This document shows, piece after piece, positions 23,914-33,609 of a stretch of DNA of 64,000 nucleotides. The stretch is from Amphiduros pacificus (taxonomy: Eukaryota > Annelida > Polychaeta > Phyllodocida > Hesionidae): assembly GCA_949316495.1 (NCBI GenBank), contig OX439007.1, forward strand, positions 8,894,049 to 8,958,048. The letters are read 5' to 3'. Position 1 is the stretch's first letter. Each line of letters starts with the position of its first letter. The translations under genes were made by a program, and so were the position numbers. Under the pieces are notes generated by a model. The model was not told the DNA's origin. It made no database searches and saw only the letters and a list, made by a program, of their open reading frames with translations.

Positions 23914-25101
23914 TTACAGGCGATCACCCGATGTGTCTGATGTATCCCCGGGTGTATTCTTCGTGATAGTATGATTGCCCCACCGAACCTTCTTTGGGGG
24001 GGGTTCATGGAAAGTCAGACAAGGTGATGATTTAGCGGGGGACAGCACGCCTTTACGTGCGGAGCGATTGTTATCCTGGGGATCGTCATGCAATTGGTCA
24101 AATGTGGGGAAAACAGAGTTGAAATGTCTAATGCAACGTCTCTTATCATTTTTGCGGGGGTCATCAGGTGATGATAGGGCCTTTCGGCTGAGGGGGGTAA
24201 GAACGTTGCCACGAGGGCGCAAGGGCAAGTCAGAGGGCAGTGCGTGGAGTATATAGTAGCTGTCGCAACCAATAAGTAAATTTAGGGCGTGGGAGGAAGA
24301 TATGACAGACCTAGTGAGCATCCTGAGGTGCAAGGGTACTTTGATAACAGAGGGCATGTGAAACTTGAGTTCGCGATGTGTGTCGCGTAACATAGTCATA
24401 TCCCAGTCAATTATGAGGTGGCGATTAAGGCATCCACCTGAAAGTTCTGCGTGTGGCATTGCCTCGCCAGGGGCAACCTTAATACAACCAGGGAACGTCA
24501 GGATCTCTGTGACAAAGAGAACTACCCTTGATGTGCCAGAGAAAAGTTCCAAGAAAATGCTCGACTTAGGGCATTTGGTGTCTCGGTCAAACATGCGCAT
24601 GACCGAGGACAGGTCGTGTCGACGACGATAGATACAACACATTTTCTGGGATATAAGGACTGTGGCGACAAAGGACAGGGTGGCGAGGCCAATGAGGTCA
24701 AATAGGTGTAGGGGACGGGTATCGGGAAAAACGGGGGCGGCATCTGAGGCGGGGACCTGGCTGAGTTGATATAATAAGACTATCCTTTGAAGGTGTGCGT
24801 ATTTACCGTGTAGGACAAACAAGCAAATTGCGCATGCTATGGATAATCCAGTACCTACAGTATTCAGGAGGCTAAGCCAACCCGGGCTATCTTGCGTAGT
24901 AAGGCTACCGGGCAAGGTCCATGGGGGATCAATGTACGGAATCTGCGAATCTTTCCACGCAGAAGCAGTGCGATTTAGGTCGGCAATGACCATACCCTGT
25001 CTGTCTACGAACTCATCAACGCCCAACGTTAATAAGTCTAAATCTGGCACCTCTAAACCAGGCGGCTCAGGGAACAATGTGTCAGCTGTCATGCCATGCA
25101 T
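23914..25101 (-). CDS. 395-aa ORF with two hydrophobic segments, envelope region of the LTR element
   Basis: Hydrophobic segments near residues 82-100 (L-S-I-A-C-A-I-C-L-F-V-L) and about 130-153 look membrane-spanning; the remaining ~240 residues are polar and end in a basic, Pro/Ser-rich tail. It follows the envelope ORF directly and overlaps its end slightly. The layout fits the membrane-proximal part of an envelope region plus a long cytoplasmic-type tail. It is treated as a fossil part. Confidence 0.5.
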   Translation of the reverse strand: MHGMTADTLFPEPPGLEVPDLDLLTLGVDEFVDRQGMVIADLNRTASAWKDSQIPYIDPPWTLPGSLTTQDSPGWLSLLNTVGTGLSIACAICLFVLHGKYAHLQRIVLLYQLSQVPASDAAPVFPDTRPLHLFDLIGLATLSFVATVLISQKMCCIYRRRHDLSSVMRMFDRDTKCPKSSIFLELFSGTSRVVLFVTEILTFPGCIKVAPGEAMPHAELSGGCLNRHLIIDWDMTMLRDTHRELKFHMPSVIKVPLHLRMLTRSVISSSHALNLLIGCDSYYILHALPSDLPLRPRGNVLTPLSRKALSSPDDPRKNDKRRCIRHFNSVFPTFDQLHDDPQDNNRSARKGVLSPAKSSPCLTFHEPPPKKVRWGNHTITKNTPGDTSDTSGDRL

Positions 25102-26729
25102 GGCGGTGTCATTGTGGAACAGGGAAATAAATAATTTGCAATGTAGGACTTAGCCACTCTAGTCATGACATTATTGTCACAATGGACCAGGCTCGGTGGT
25201 ATGTATACGCCCGAACTAGATCGCATACTACACCCGCAACCCAGAGTCAATGTACAAAAAGTGCAGGGTTCAACTTCAGTGGGGGTGACATCTAACTGAC
25301 ACGTGACCAACCAGGGTTCACTGTGGCCAATGACTAAGAAGGATGAGTTCTGTAAATCCCTGACAACTCGCAACGGTGCTTTACGTTCTATAAGGTCTAC
25401 CTGACAATATGACATAATATTACGAACTTCGCCTGTATGAATGGACAAAGCACAAGACGGGATGTCGACCGGAAATTCCGGGAAAGTCCTGTAACAATGG
25501 CGAACTCCCGTCCCAAAACATTCCGCTAAGTCAGCCCTAGATAACTCTATATAGAATCTCTCATCACGGGATATACCGATGAAATCAGAGAACCCCGAGA
25601 GACCGGTAAATTGATTTGGCTTCTTGCCACCCGTCGGTATCGGGAAAGACGATACCTCATATATTGTGAAGGCATTATCTTTCACCACAAGTGGCAGGCT
25701 AACATCAATATACAAATGGGAATCACTGTTGAGGGCCGTTACGCCTGGGATGGCGTAAATAGCACTCGGTTGGTCATACATCAACTTGAAATTCGGGTAC
25801 TGCACACGTAGCAATCTGGCAACCTGTCTCATGGATTTATGTAAAACATCGGGGGGGACTAGAATGGGAGATAATTTGTTTGCAGCGATCGTCTCCAGAG
25901 CAAGAAGGGTTGCCCGGGCCTCGGATTCTAATAATGTCAAAGCCTGAATGTGACCGATTTCAGAAACACTGGCGTATGTGAAATCAGATAAAGACCTCAG
26001 AAGGAGCCGTTGGGCATCTGTCTGGACCTGTACAACCTCGAGTCTGTGAACAAGGGACTCGCTGTTGTGGAGAAGTCTGGCAATGTTCAAAGTATTATTA
26101 ACTACCCCATCAGAAACAATGTCTAAGCGTTCGTTCGTAACTCTTACTAATGTAGAGGTTTGGGCATGTAATGTGTTGAGATTTGTTTGCAAACGTTTAG
26201 AGTTGCCTTCTACCACGCTGACTCTCTTCATCAGTTTATTTCGCTGCTTGTCAGTGACTAACCCGAAAGCAGAACCGAGGAAGGAACCCACAAATGGCAG
26301 AAACGAACGTTTCTGTCGTCCAGTTTTGCGGGGGGGCGGTTGCGTGATTGGCCATAATTTCTTGATGGATCGCCAATAGCGATGGATATGGTTAGTGAGG
26401 GAATCGTTAAGATTCCGATAAGCAGCAGTTAGGGAACCAAAAGTGGAGCAAAACCCGTGTGCAATAGAAACATCTCGCCTTCGTCGAGGGGAGAGAACCA
26501 AAGGGATTTCTTCATCACACATGCTGAAGGGAGGCGTAGAAGCCGGTAGCTCAAGATGTGGGACGGCAAACGTGACTTGCCACGATGCCGCGCTGTTTGC
26601 AACATAACCTTGCTTGGTCAGGAGGGCACCGACATTCGGGCGGCCTAAAACACTGACAGCAGTAATCGTGGGCGTCAGCAACAGAAGGGTACAAATGGCG
26701 TAGTACATGATGCGTCTAGAAGCGAGCAC
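25089..26729 (-). CDS. F-like class I envelope ORF (fossil part of the LTR element)
   Basis: The 546-aa frame has a hydrophobic signal sequence in the first ~24 residues, a furin-type site R-Q-K-R at residues 138-141 followed by a Gly/Phe-rich fusion-peptide-like stretch, a long heptad-rich region, and a later L-P-L-V-V-K block and Cys-rich end. This order is characteristic of baculovirus F proteins and errantivirus envelopes. It lies downstream of the integrase as env should. Assignment to the F-like class is by pattern only. Confidence 0.75.
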   Translation of the reverse strand: MLASRRIMYYAICTLLLLTPTITAVSVLGRPNVGALLTKQGYVANSAASWQVTFAVPHLELPASTPPFSMCDEEIPLVLSPRRRRDVSIAHGFCSTFGSLTAAYRNLNDSLTNHIHRYWRSIKKLWPITQPPPRKTGRQKRSFLPFVGSFLGSAFGLVTDKQRNKLMKRVSVVEGNSKRLQTNLNTLHAQTSTLVRVTNERLDIVSDGVVNNTLNIARLLHNSESLVHRLEVVQVQTDAQRLLLRSLSDFTYASVSEIGHIQALTLLESEARATLLALETIAANKLSPILVPPDVLHKSMRQVARLLRVQYPNFKLMYDQPSAIYAIPGVTALNSDSHLYIDVSLPLVVKDNAFTIYEVSSFPIPTGGKKPNQFTGLSGFSDFIGISRDERFYIELSRADLAECFGTGVRHCYRTFPEFPVDIPSCALSIHTGEVRNIMSYCQVDLIERKAPLRVVRDLQNSSFLVIGHSEPWLVTCQLDVTPTEVEPCTFCTLTLGCGCSMRSSSGVYIPPSLVHCDNNVMTRVAKSYIANYLFPCSTMTPPCMA

Positions 26730-27126
26730 TTCGGCCCAAATGAGTCAAACAATGAAAAGGGACAAGAGTGAATTCTTGGACGCGGACACTAGCGTTACAC
26801 TTGGGACACGCCTGTATTACAGAGGCGAATGCAGGCTGGTCGCGGGGAACGTAGAGAACGGGACACGTAGCACCAGGGTCCGGTTGTAGTGGGGTGGGAG
26901 GTGGTGGTGGAATGGGCGGTGGGTGTAGGGCAGGCTGGATTCGAGAAGTAATGGGAAGGAGGTGAGGTCTACCGTTTATTGAGGCAAAACGAGGAAGGGG
27001 TACAGAAGGATCGGGAGAGACAGAAACTGGTGGTGTATGTAAAGGGACAGAAGGGGTTGGAAACGACGGGTCTTCCGTATCAAAAACGTTTGTCCATAAA
27101 GTTTTATCACTGGGGAGTGCGTCCAA
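26716..27126 (-). CDS. Pro-rich 136-aa ORF between the repeat array and env
   Basis: The frame is dominated by Pro/Ser/Leu in its middle, with a C-P-K-C motif near residue 110. Its end overlaps the envelope start. It could be a spliced leader region, a small accessory protein, or a chance frame in a C-rich strand. No homologue was recognised. Confidence 0.3.
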   Translation of the reverse strand: MDALPSDKTLWTNVFDTEDPSFPTPSVPLHTPPVSVSPDPSVPLPRFASINGRPHLLPITSRIQPALHPPPIPPPPPTPLQPDPGATCPVLYVPRDQPAFASVIQACPKCNASVRVQEFTLVPFHCLTHLGRSARF

Positions 27127-27199
27127 AATGTCGTTTACTTCCTCATCCGAAAGAAAGGCTAGTGGTGGAGCATCAGGAAGGGTGATAGAAGTGTCTGCA

Positions 27200-27825
27200 G
27201 GAGTGATGACAGGAACATAGTCGTCTCACCTGGAGGTGAACGATTCAATGATTAGTTATGTTATTCAGGCGTGGATGAGAAGAGAGGAGAATGAGAAACT
27301 GGTAGGGAAGCATGCCATTGAAGTCAATGTAAATTGAATAATACATGGCCTGACAACGTAACCGAGTATTAGGGGTGAGATAATAACAAGGTTTAAGATA
27401 CAAGAACACAATCTACATCATAAGATAAGAACAAACATCAAACAGCTAATAGCCGGGTGTCAACGTACGGTCAAATATCAGCATTAAAAAGGCAGTCGTT
27501 ACTTCAAACAGATTTGAACTTGGACGTATAATCAACACAAGGTAAATTACAGGGTTGGTGTGAAACGGCATCGGCAATAAGCAGTTATCTTGACAATAAT
27601 CAGCACGGTGCGCGCTGGAGCAATCAATAAACACAGTGATAATAGTGGTGAGTTGCGTAAAAGTGAAATCAAACATCCGGATTTGGCTACCAGTCGTAGT
27701 ATGTCGTCAGAAAAATGCTAACAAAACAGCCGTTGTAACCGTCTCTCTGCGTAAATACTCATGAGCCTTAAAAAAAATTGTCCATGTACCGGTACACATA
27801 ATGCAATCCTTCCATCATTAGTGGA
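27200..27825. other. element interior, no recognised gene
   Basis: Only short frames without domains. Confidence 0.35.
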
Positions 27826-27829
27826 GGAG

Positions 27830-28930
27830 TGCTAAAAACATCGCAGCCTATGTCCCGAGGCGCGGAAAATATAAATCATAACATCGCGTCTTACACCCGA
27901 TCGCGCGGAATATATATAAGATACAGCCACCCAACGCCGTGGAATGCGCCGTCTTCACAACTCCATTACTGTTGTGGTATAGAGAGGGACAGTTTAAGTA
28001 ATACAGCCAACCAACACCCCGTGGAATGCACTGTCTTCGTAAACCTTTCAGTCTTAGTTTACGGCGTAGTGACGAAGCGGAAACCAAAATACAACCATTG
28101 AACACCCCGTGTAATGCGTTGTCTACATAAACTATGTTTACTAGTTTACGGAATGAAATGGGAAAAGAAGCCAAAACGCAACCATTGAACACCCCGTGTA
28201 ATGTGTTGCCTGCACAAGCTCTATTACTGCCTGTGGTACAAGTGAAAAAATATAAATTTCGATGCAAACTACAAAGCGCACTATGTGATGCGTTACCTTC
28301 GCAAACTTTATTACTGTATTGCGGTATGAGTTGAGAATAAGGAAGCCCGATGCAACCATCGAACACCCCGTGTGATGCGTTGCCTTCGTAAACTTAGTTT
28401 CTTCGTTTACGGAATTTAGTGAGGGGAAGGAGCCAAAATGCAACAAAATAACAACCCGTGCAATGTGTCGCCTTCGCAAATCTCTCTACTGATTGCGGAA
28501 TAAGTGAAGAATAAGAAAAACCCGATGCAACCATCGAACATCCCATGTGATGCGTTGCCTTCGCAACTTTACTACTTGTTGCGGTATATATGAAGAAATA
28601 AGAAAACATGATGCAACCATCTAACATCCCATGTGATGCGTTGCCTTCGCAACTTTACTACTTGTTGCGGTATATATGAAGAAATAAGAAAACACGATGC
28701 AACCATCGAACATCCCATGTGATGCGTTGCCTTCGCAAACTTTACTACTAGTTGCGGTATATATAAAGAATAAGAAAACACGATGCAACCATCGAACATC
28801 CCATGTGATGCGTTGCCTTCGCAAACTTTACTACTAGTTGCGGTATATATAAAGAATAAGAATCTCAAGGTAGTCATCAAATACTCAGTGCTATGCGTCA
28901 CTTTCACATTATATATTTACTGTTTGCGGT
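27830..28930 (-). repeat. ~85-bp tandem array, about 12 units, between pol and env
   Basis: Each unit carries gatgcaaccatcgaaca, then tgatgcgttgccttcgcaaa, then ttgcggtatat-. The last four units (about 28525-28865) are nearly identical, while those toward 27900 are increasingly diverged. Short inverted pairs (gcaac/gttgc and cgcaa/ttgcg) within each unit could fold. Frames running through it on the minus strand are by-products of the repeat. It lies between the integrase and envelope regions. Confidence 0.85.
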
Positions 28931-29831
28931 GAAGTAGTCATGGCTCAATCAACATATTCGTTCGCAAGAGGACCGGAGGAAACACTCACGTTTTAGGCTA
29001 CAACGCTGGAGGGCCGTCAAAGTCAAGTCAGAAGTCAATGTATAATCAGAGACACAAGTATTACTATAACAAAAGAAGGATCCACTGTATAAAATGAGAA
29101 TACTCACGGCAATGTGCAGCGGGACACAACTTTAGGAACTGGCCAGTCAGTAACACAAAAGTCAATCTGATATACGAAGCGTGGAGGCTACAACGATGGA
29201 ACGAAACACGTAGGCAGGAGGAAGCTACTTGAAGGCGCGGATGCTGAAAGTGCCTGAGATGTCAGCGGAACCGCTATATCATCCAGCAGCATCGCACACA
29301 CAGCCTCTAACCCTGCGCACGCAAGTAACAAAGTGGTAGGCAGTTGTCATGAGTCATGCAGGGAACAGAGGGAGGCACACTAACGAGGAGAGAAGCCAAA
29401 TTTCACAGGGTCAATTAGTAAGGGTCCGATGGGCACAGATCAGAGTGTCACTAACAACGGACAAAAGGCCACATGGAAATGTGGGAAAACAGATGTCAAT
29501 CAAATCATCACGAAGAACAAGGCTATACACAAATAAATTCTGGTAGCTGGCATAAACGGGGCCATATGAAGGTCATGAGAGTAAAGTACCCGAAAGGATG
29601 CTTGTGCGATAATGTGGGACAGGATGTCTAAATTGGCAACTTCGTGTACCAATTGAATTTTCGGCTAAGGCAATTATAGCAGGCTGTTTGTAGGATACGA
29701 GAAGCGGATCAACAAAGAATATTGAGACAATTACATGTGGCTGAAGAACAACTAAACACAACAAAAAGGGGAAAAAGTTTCGAAAGAACTACAAAATCAC
29801 AACAATACAACACCTAACTAAACTAATCAAT
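28931..29831. other. element interior after the integrase, no recognised gene
   Basis: No open frame of note and no repeat recognised. Confidence 0.4.
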
Positions 29832-31259
29832 TCACTTTTTCCGCTCCCGCACAGTAGGGGGAGGGGTGGCAAGTACATCTGCCTGAGTCTTTTTTCCTAG
29901 AAAGGAAAACGGTTCCCATGTATTGTCTTTGGTACTGTAATTTTTCCATTTAATCAAGTATTCCATTTCTTGCGGGCCCTTACGCTGTTTCAGAATACGC
30001 TCAACCTCATATTGTGTATCAGACTCGCCATCCGCGTCATCAGCATCAGAGTCGGGTGGGGCATCAGCTTGAGCCGGCTCATCACTACCACCGGGGTCTG
30101 GCGGGTCATTCTCGGGCAAAAGGTCCGAGGGTGGGATTGCATCTGCCGGAAGGTCGTTGCCTGGTGGATTGCCGTCTTCGAATTGTAGTGGGGAAACGGG
30201 GCGATCGAAACGCGTAATGCAAGGGCGAAATCTGTTAACATGAATAGAGGACTTGGGTTCTACATGGGTGTCACATGCACGTACTTTGAAGTTGAGTGGA
30301 GCAGTTTGCTCGATTAAGTAATATGGGCCACTGTAGGGGGACTTAAGTTTACGGCCTGGGACTTTGGTAGCGGGGGAGTAAATCCATACTTTATCACCAA
30401 CTTGGAATTTCCAACCTTTATTCCGGGAATCGTGATAAGACTTCATTTTAGCTTGCATGACTTCGTTATTTTCCTTCGCCCATTTGCGTGCGGTCTCAAC
30501 ACGTTCAAACATGTCGCGCACATAGTGTCTGACAGAGGGACTGGGGTGTGTAGGGTCGGGCAGGGACGTCTCAAACGGGTGTTTGGTGTCACGACCAGTC
30601 ATTAAGAATAGCGGGCTATACATCGTGGCTTGGTGAACTGTCGATCGCATGGCATACAATGCAGAGGGCAAGAACAGATCCCACGAAGTAGGCTTATCAT
30701 GGCAAAGTCGTGTCAGATTTTTAGAGATGGACTGGACGCTGCGTTCGGCCATTCCATTGCTGCGAGGGCAGTAAGGCGTAGTCATGACCTTACGAGCCTG
30801 CATCAACTTACACAACTCCTCTGCGATAACGCTAGCGTAACACCCACCACGATCACTTACAATAGATTCAACATTTCCCCAGCGGCACCAAATGTCTTCA
30901 AAGAGGCGTTCTGCCACCGAGACGGCTGACTGATCAGGGAGGGGAAAAGCTTCAGGGAAACGTGTGAGAGCGTCTTGGAAAACAAGAATATATTTGTTAC
31001 CGCGGTCCGTCTTAGGTAGTGGGCCGATAAGATCAGTGTGAACCCGCTGAAAGGGGCGTGAGACAGGAATAGGGCGTAAGGAACCTTGTCTATTTTTCGG
31101 TAGTTTACTAGTTTTACTACAAACTGGACAGGACTGAACCCAGTTCATGATATCACTGTGCATACCGGGCCAATAACTTCTGGCGAATTGTAGAGTACAA
31201 TTTATCAGTTCCCAAATGAGCACCCATTGAGCTATCATGAAAAGCCTCGAGTAAATCAT
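29832..31259 (-). CDS. integrase with chromodomain (fossil pol part)
   Basis: The 475-aa frame contains a C-P-V-C zinc-binding remnant, the DDE catalytic core (D in H-T-D-L-I-G-P, D in S-D-R-G-G, E in N-G-M-A-E-R), a GPY/F-like module (S-G-P-Y-Y), and a C-terminal chromodomain (Y-E-V-E-R-I-L, later Y-L-I-K-W-K-N-Y then T-W-E-P). Chromodomains target Gypsy chromoviruses to chromatin marks. A Pro/Asp-rich linker separates the GPY module from the chromodomain. Confidence 0.85.
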   Translation of the reverse strand: MIYSRLFMIAQWVLIWELINCTLQFARSYWPGMHSDIMNWVQSCPVCSKTSKLPKNRQGSLRPIPVSRPFQRVHTDLIGPLPKTDRGNKYILVFQDALTRFPEAFPLPDQSAVSVAERLFEDIWCRWGNVESIVSDRGGCYASVIAEELCKLMQARKVMTTPYCPRSNGMAERSVQSISKNLTRLCHDKPTSWDLFLPSALYAMRSTVHQATMYSPLFLMTGRDTKHPFETSLPDPTHPSPSVRHYVRDMFERVETARKWAKENNEVMQAKMKSYHDSRNKGWKFQVGDKVWIYSPATKVPGRKLKSPYSGPYYLIEQTAPLNFKVRACDTHVEPKSSIHVNRFRPCITRFDRPVSPLQFEDGNPPGNDLPADAIPPSDLLPENDPPDPGGSDEPAQADAPPDSDADDADGESDTQYEVERILKQRKGPQEMEYLIKWKNYSTKDNTWEPFSFLGKKTQADVLATPPPTVRERKK

Positions 31260-33537
31260 GGCGGAGGGTGGGTGGGATAACTAGTTGAGTCTTGCAACGG
31301 TCTTTGGCTGGGCCCTTACCTGGGGTGACATATAAGTGAAATAAAACATCTTCTTGCAAGTAATAGTCGTCTATCTGAGCGAGGAGTTTGCGGGCTTCGC
31401 GCTGGGTAGAAGGGAGGTGGGCTGATTTGAAATACTTGATGAAGGAATGAAGGGAGGGATCAGCCGATTGTTTCACACCAATGTCACTGAAGGTGTACAA
31501 AGTGCCGGATGACTGGTTGAGATCGGACAAACACTGGGCAGCCTCATCGGGGGGAGGCGTTTGAGGGTTAATATCATCTGGCAAGTCAGAGACAGCAGCT
31601 AATTTAAGCTCTAGCTCTGGGGTGGGGCCTGGTTCCAACGGATACGTACGGCGGCTGAGGCTGTCAGCGTGCGGGATCGATTTCCCTTGTTTGTGGACAA
31701 TTTCATAACGAAATTGTTGCAGGGTCAACATCCATCGTCCCAGGCGGCCTTTAGGTTCGGAACGAAATAGCCACTGTAGGGCAGAGTGGTCAGTCACTAT
31801 AGTGAATTTCTCGTATTTAAGATATGGCTCATGTTGTTTACACGCAGCAATGATGCTGAGGCATTCTCGCTCGGTGCATGTATAATTTTGTTCAGCTGCG
31901 TTTAGGGCTCGGCCACCATAAGCAATGACACGCTCGGAACCGTCCTGTAATTGACTTAAAACGTTCCCTAACGCAAAAAGACTGGCATCTGTTGTAATAA
32001 TGAATGGGTTATCGGGTTCAATGCGAGGGAAAGCTAATATCGGAGCCGACACCAATTTCGCCTTGAGAGAGTCAAAGGCAGCTTGTTTCATTTTATCCCA
32101 TTCGAATGTGCTCTTTTTGCTGGTGAGAACATTAAGCGGCTGAGCAATTTTCGCATAGCCCTCCACAAACCGACGATAATATCCTGACAGACCCAGAAAG
32201 GCTCTCACGTCCTTGCAAGAGGTGGGCACAGGATATTCGTCGACAGCCGTAGTTTTTGAGGGATCCACCTCTATACCGTTTTTAGATATGATGTGGCCAA
32301 GGTACTTAACCTGTTTTCTCGCGAAAAAGCATTTGTCGGTGCGGAGCTTCAGTTTAGCCTTGCGGAAACGCGTAAAAACTCGTGTAAGATCGGTCAAATG
32401 ACGCTCAAAAGAAGGACTGTGGACCAGGACATCGTCTAGATATATGAGGCAGAGGTCAGAGAGGCCCTGCAACACAGTTTCCATGAGACGTTGGAATGTT
32501 GGGGGTCCGTTGATGACACCAAACGGAAGACGTTTATATTCGTAAAGACCACGATGAGTGATGAAAGCGGTCAGGGGTCAGGAGTCGGGGTGAACGCTCA
32601 CTTGGTGGAACCCGCCCATGAGGTCAAGTGTGCTTATGTGTGTTAATCTACGAGCCCCCAGGCTGTCCAGGGTGTCTTGAATATGTGGCAACGGAAAAGA
32701 GTCAGGCACGGTGACTTCGTTAAGCTTACGAAAGTCTATGCACATACGATACGAGACAGTGCCGTTTTGGGCCGGCTTTTCAACTAGAACGGCTGGAAAA
32801 GCCCACGGACTGTTGGATGGTCGAATAATGTCTTTGTCTAGGAGGCGTTGTACCTCTTTGTCTATAATGCCCCTTTGTTTATACCCGGCGCGATATGGCC
32901 GTAGCTTAATGGGACTAACCGACTCTTTGAGATAGATGGTATGTTGCACAACATCTGTGTCACCGAACTCGCCATCACGGGTTGTGAATATGTCACTAAA
33001 AGATGAAATGAGACGTTTCAGAGAGTCCTTTTGAGAAGAGGACAAGTCAGAATCTGTAAGGTCAATTTTGTGGTGAGAGTCTGGGTCAGCAGAAGATGCC
33101 GAAATGGGAGCCAATTCTATATCATTTGCGGTGTCTGCGGCAGGCGTTCCCCATGTGAGGTCCAAAGTGGGAAGTTCTTGTGGCTCAGAACCGAGGGGAA
33201 TGGGGTCGAAATAACCGACTGTAACGCCCTTTGGTATAGTAACAGCATTATCGGCCATATTCATTAAACGTACGGGGACTCTCTGGTCGTCATGGACAGT
33301 AGCAAAAACTCTCGCCATGGCAACTTCAGGGTAGGAGGGTAATTCACCATCCATAGTGCAAACACCCAAAAGTCCAGACAAATTACTAGGTTTGAGGAGA
33401 GCATGAGTTATAAATTCAGACCTGGCAGGGATTCTGATTGTTTCTGACAGGCGCAATTTCGGGGATAATTTAAAGGCAACACCGCGTTGAGCGAAGTCAA
33501 GGACTACCCCGTAGGTTGTAAAAAAATCGCGCCCCAA
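31153..33537 (-). CDS. reverse transcriptase and RNase H region (fossil pol part)
   Basis: Two frames (32578-33537 and 31153-32484) cover the end of the protease, the RT with the catalytic L-I-Y-L-D-D-V-L box near 32443-32420, RNase H (T-T-D-A-S, then C-T-E-R-E-C-L-S) and the integrase zinc-finger start. Order and motifs are Gypsy/Metaviridae. The region is not fully open in this copy. Confidence 0.85.
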
Positions 33538-33603
33538 TATAACGGGATATTGTAAGTCAGGGACTACCTGGAAACAGACAAGGCACTCTTGGTCTCCGAT
33601 AAG

Positions 33604-33609
33604 TAGGTG
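33604..33609. repeat. 6-bp target duplication GTAGGT (left)
   Basis: GTAGGT directly precedes the left terminus ggggcccccat and recurs at 35275-35280 directly after the right terminus. This fixes the borders of the nested transposon. Confidence 0.85.

Noticed and set aside
28141-28907. Minus-strand frames with repeated C-E-G-N-A-S-H-G-M
   Set aside because: By-products of the ~85-bp tandem array between pol and env.
27830-28930. CRISPR-like array of regular repeats
   Set aside because: Units are contiguous tandem repeats without unique spacers, in a eukaryotic retroelement.
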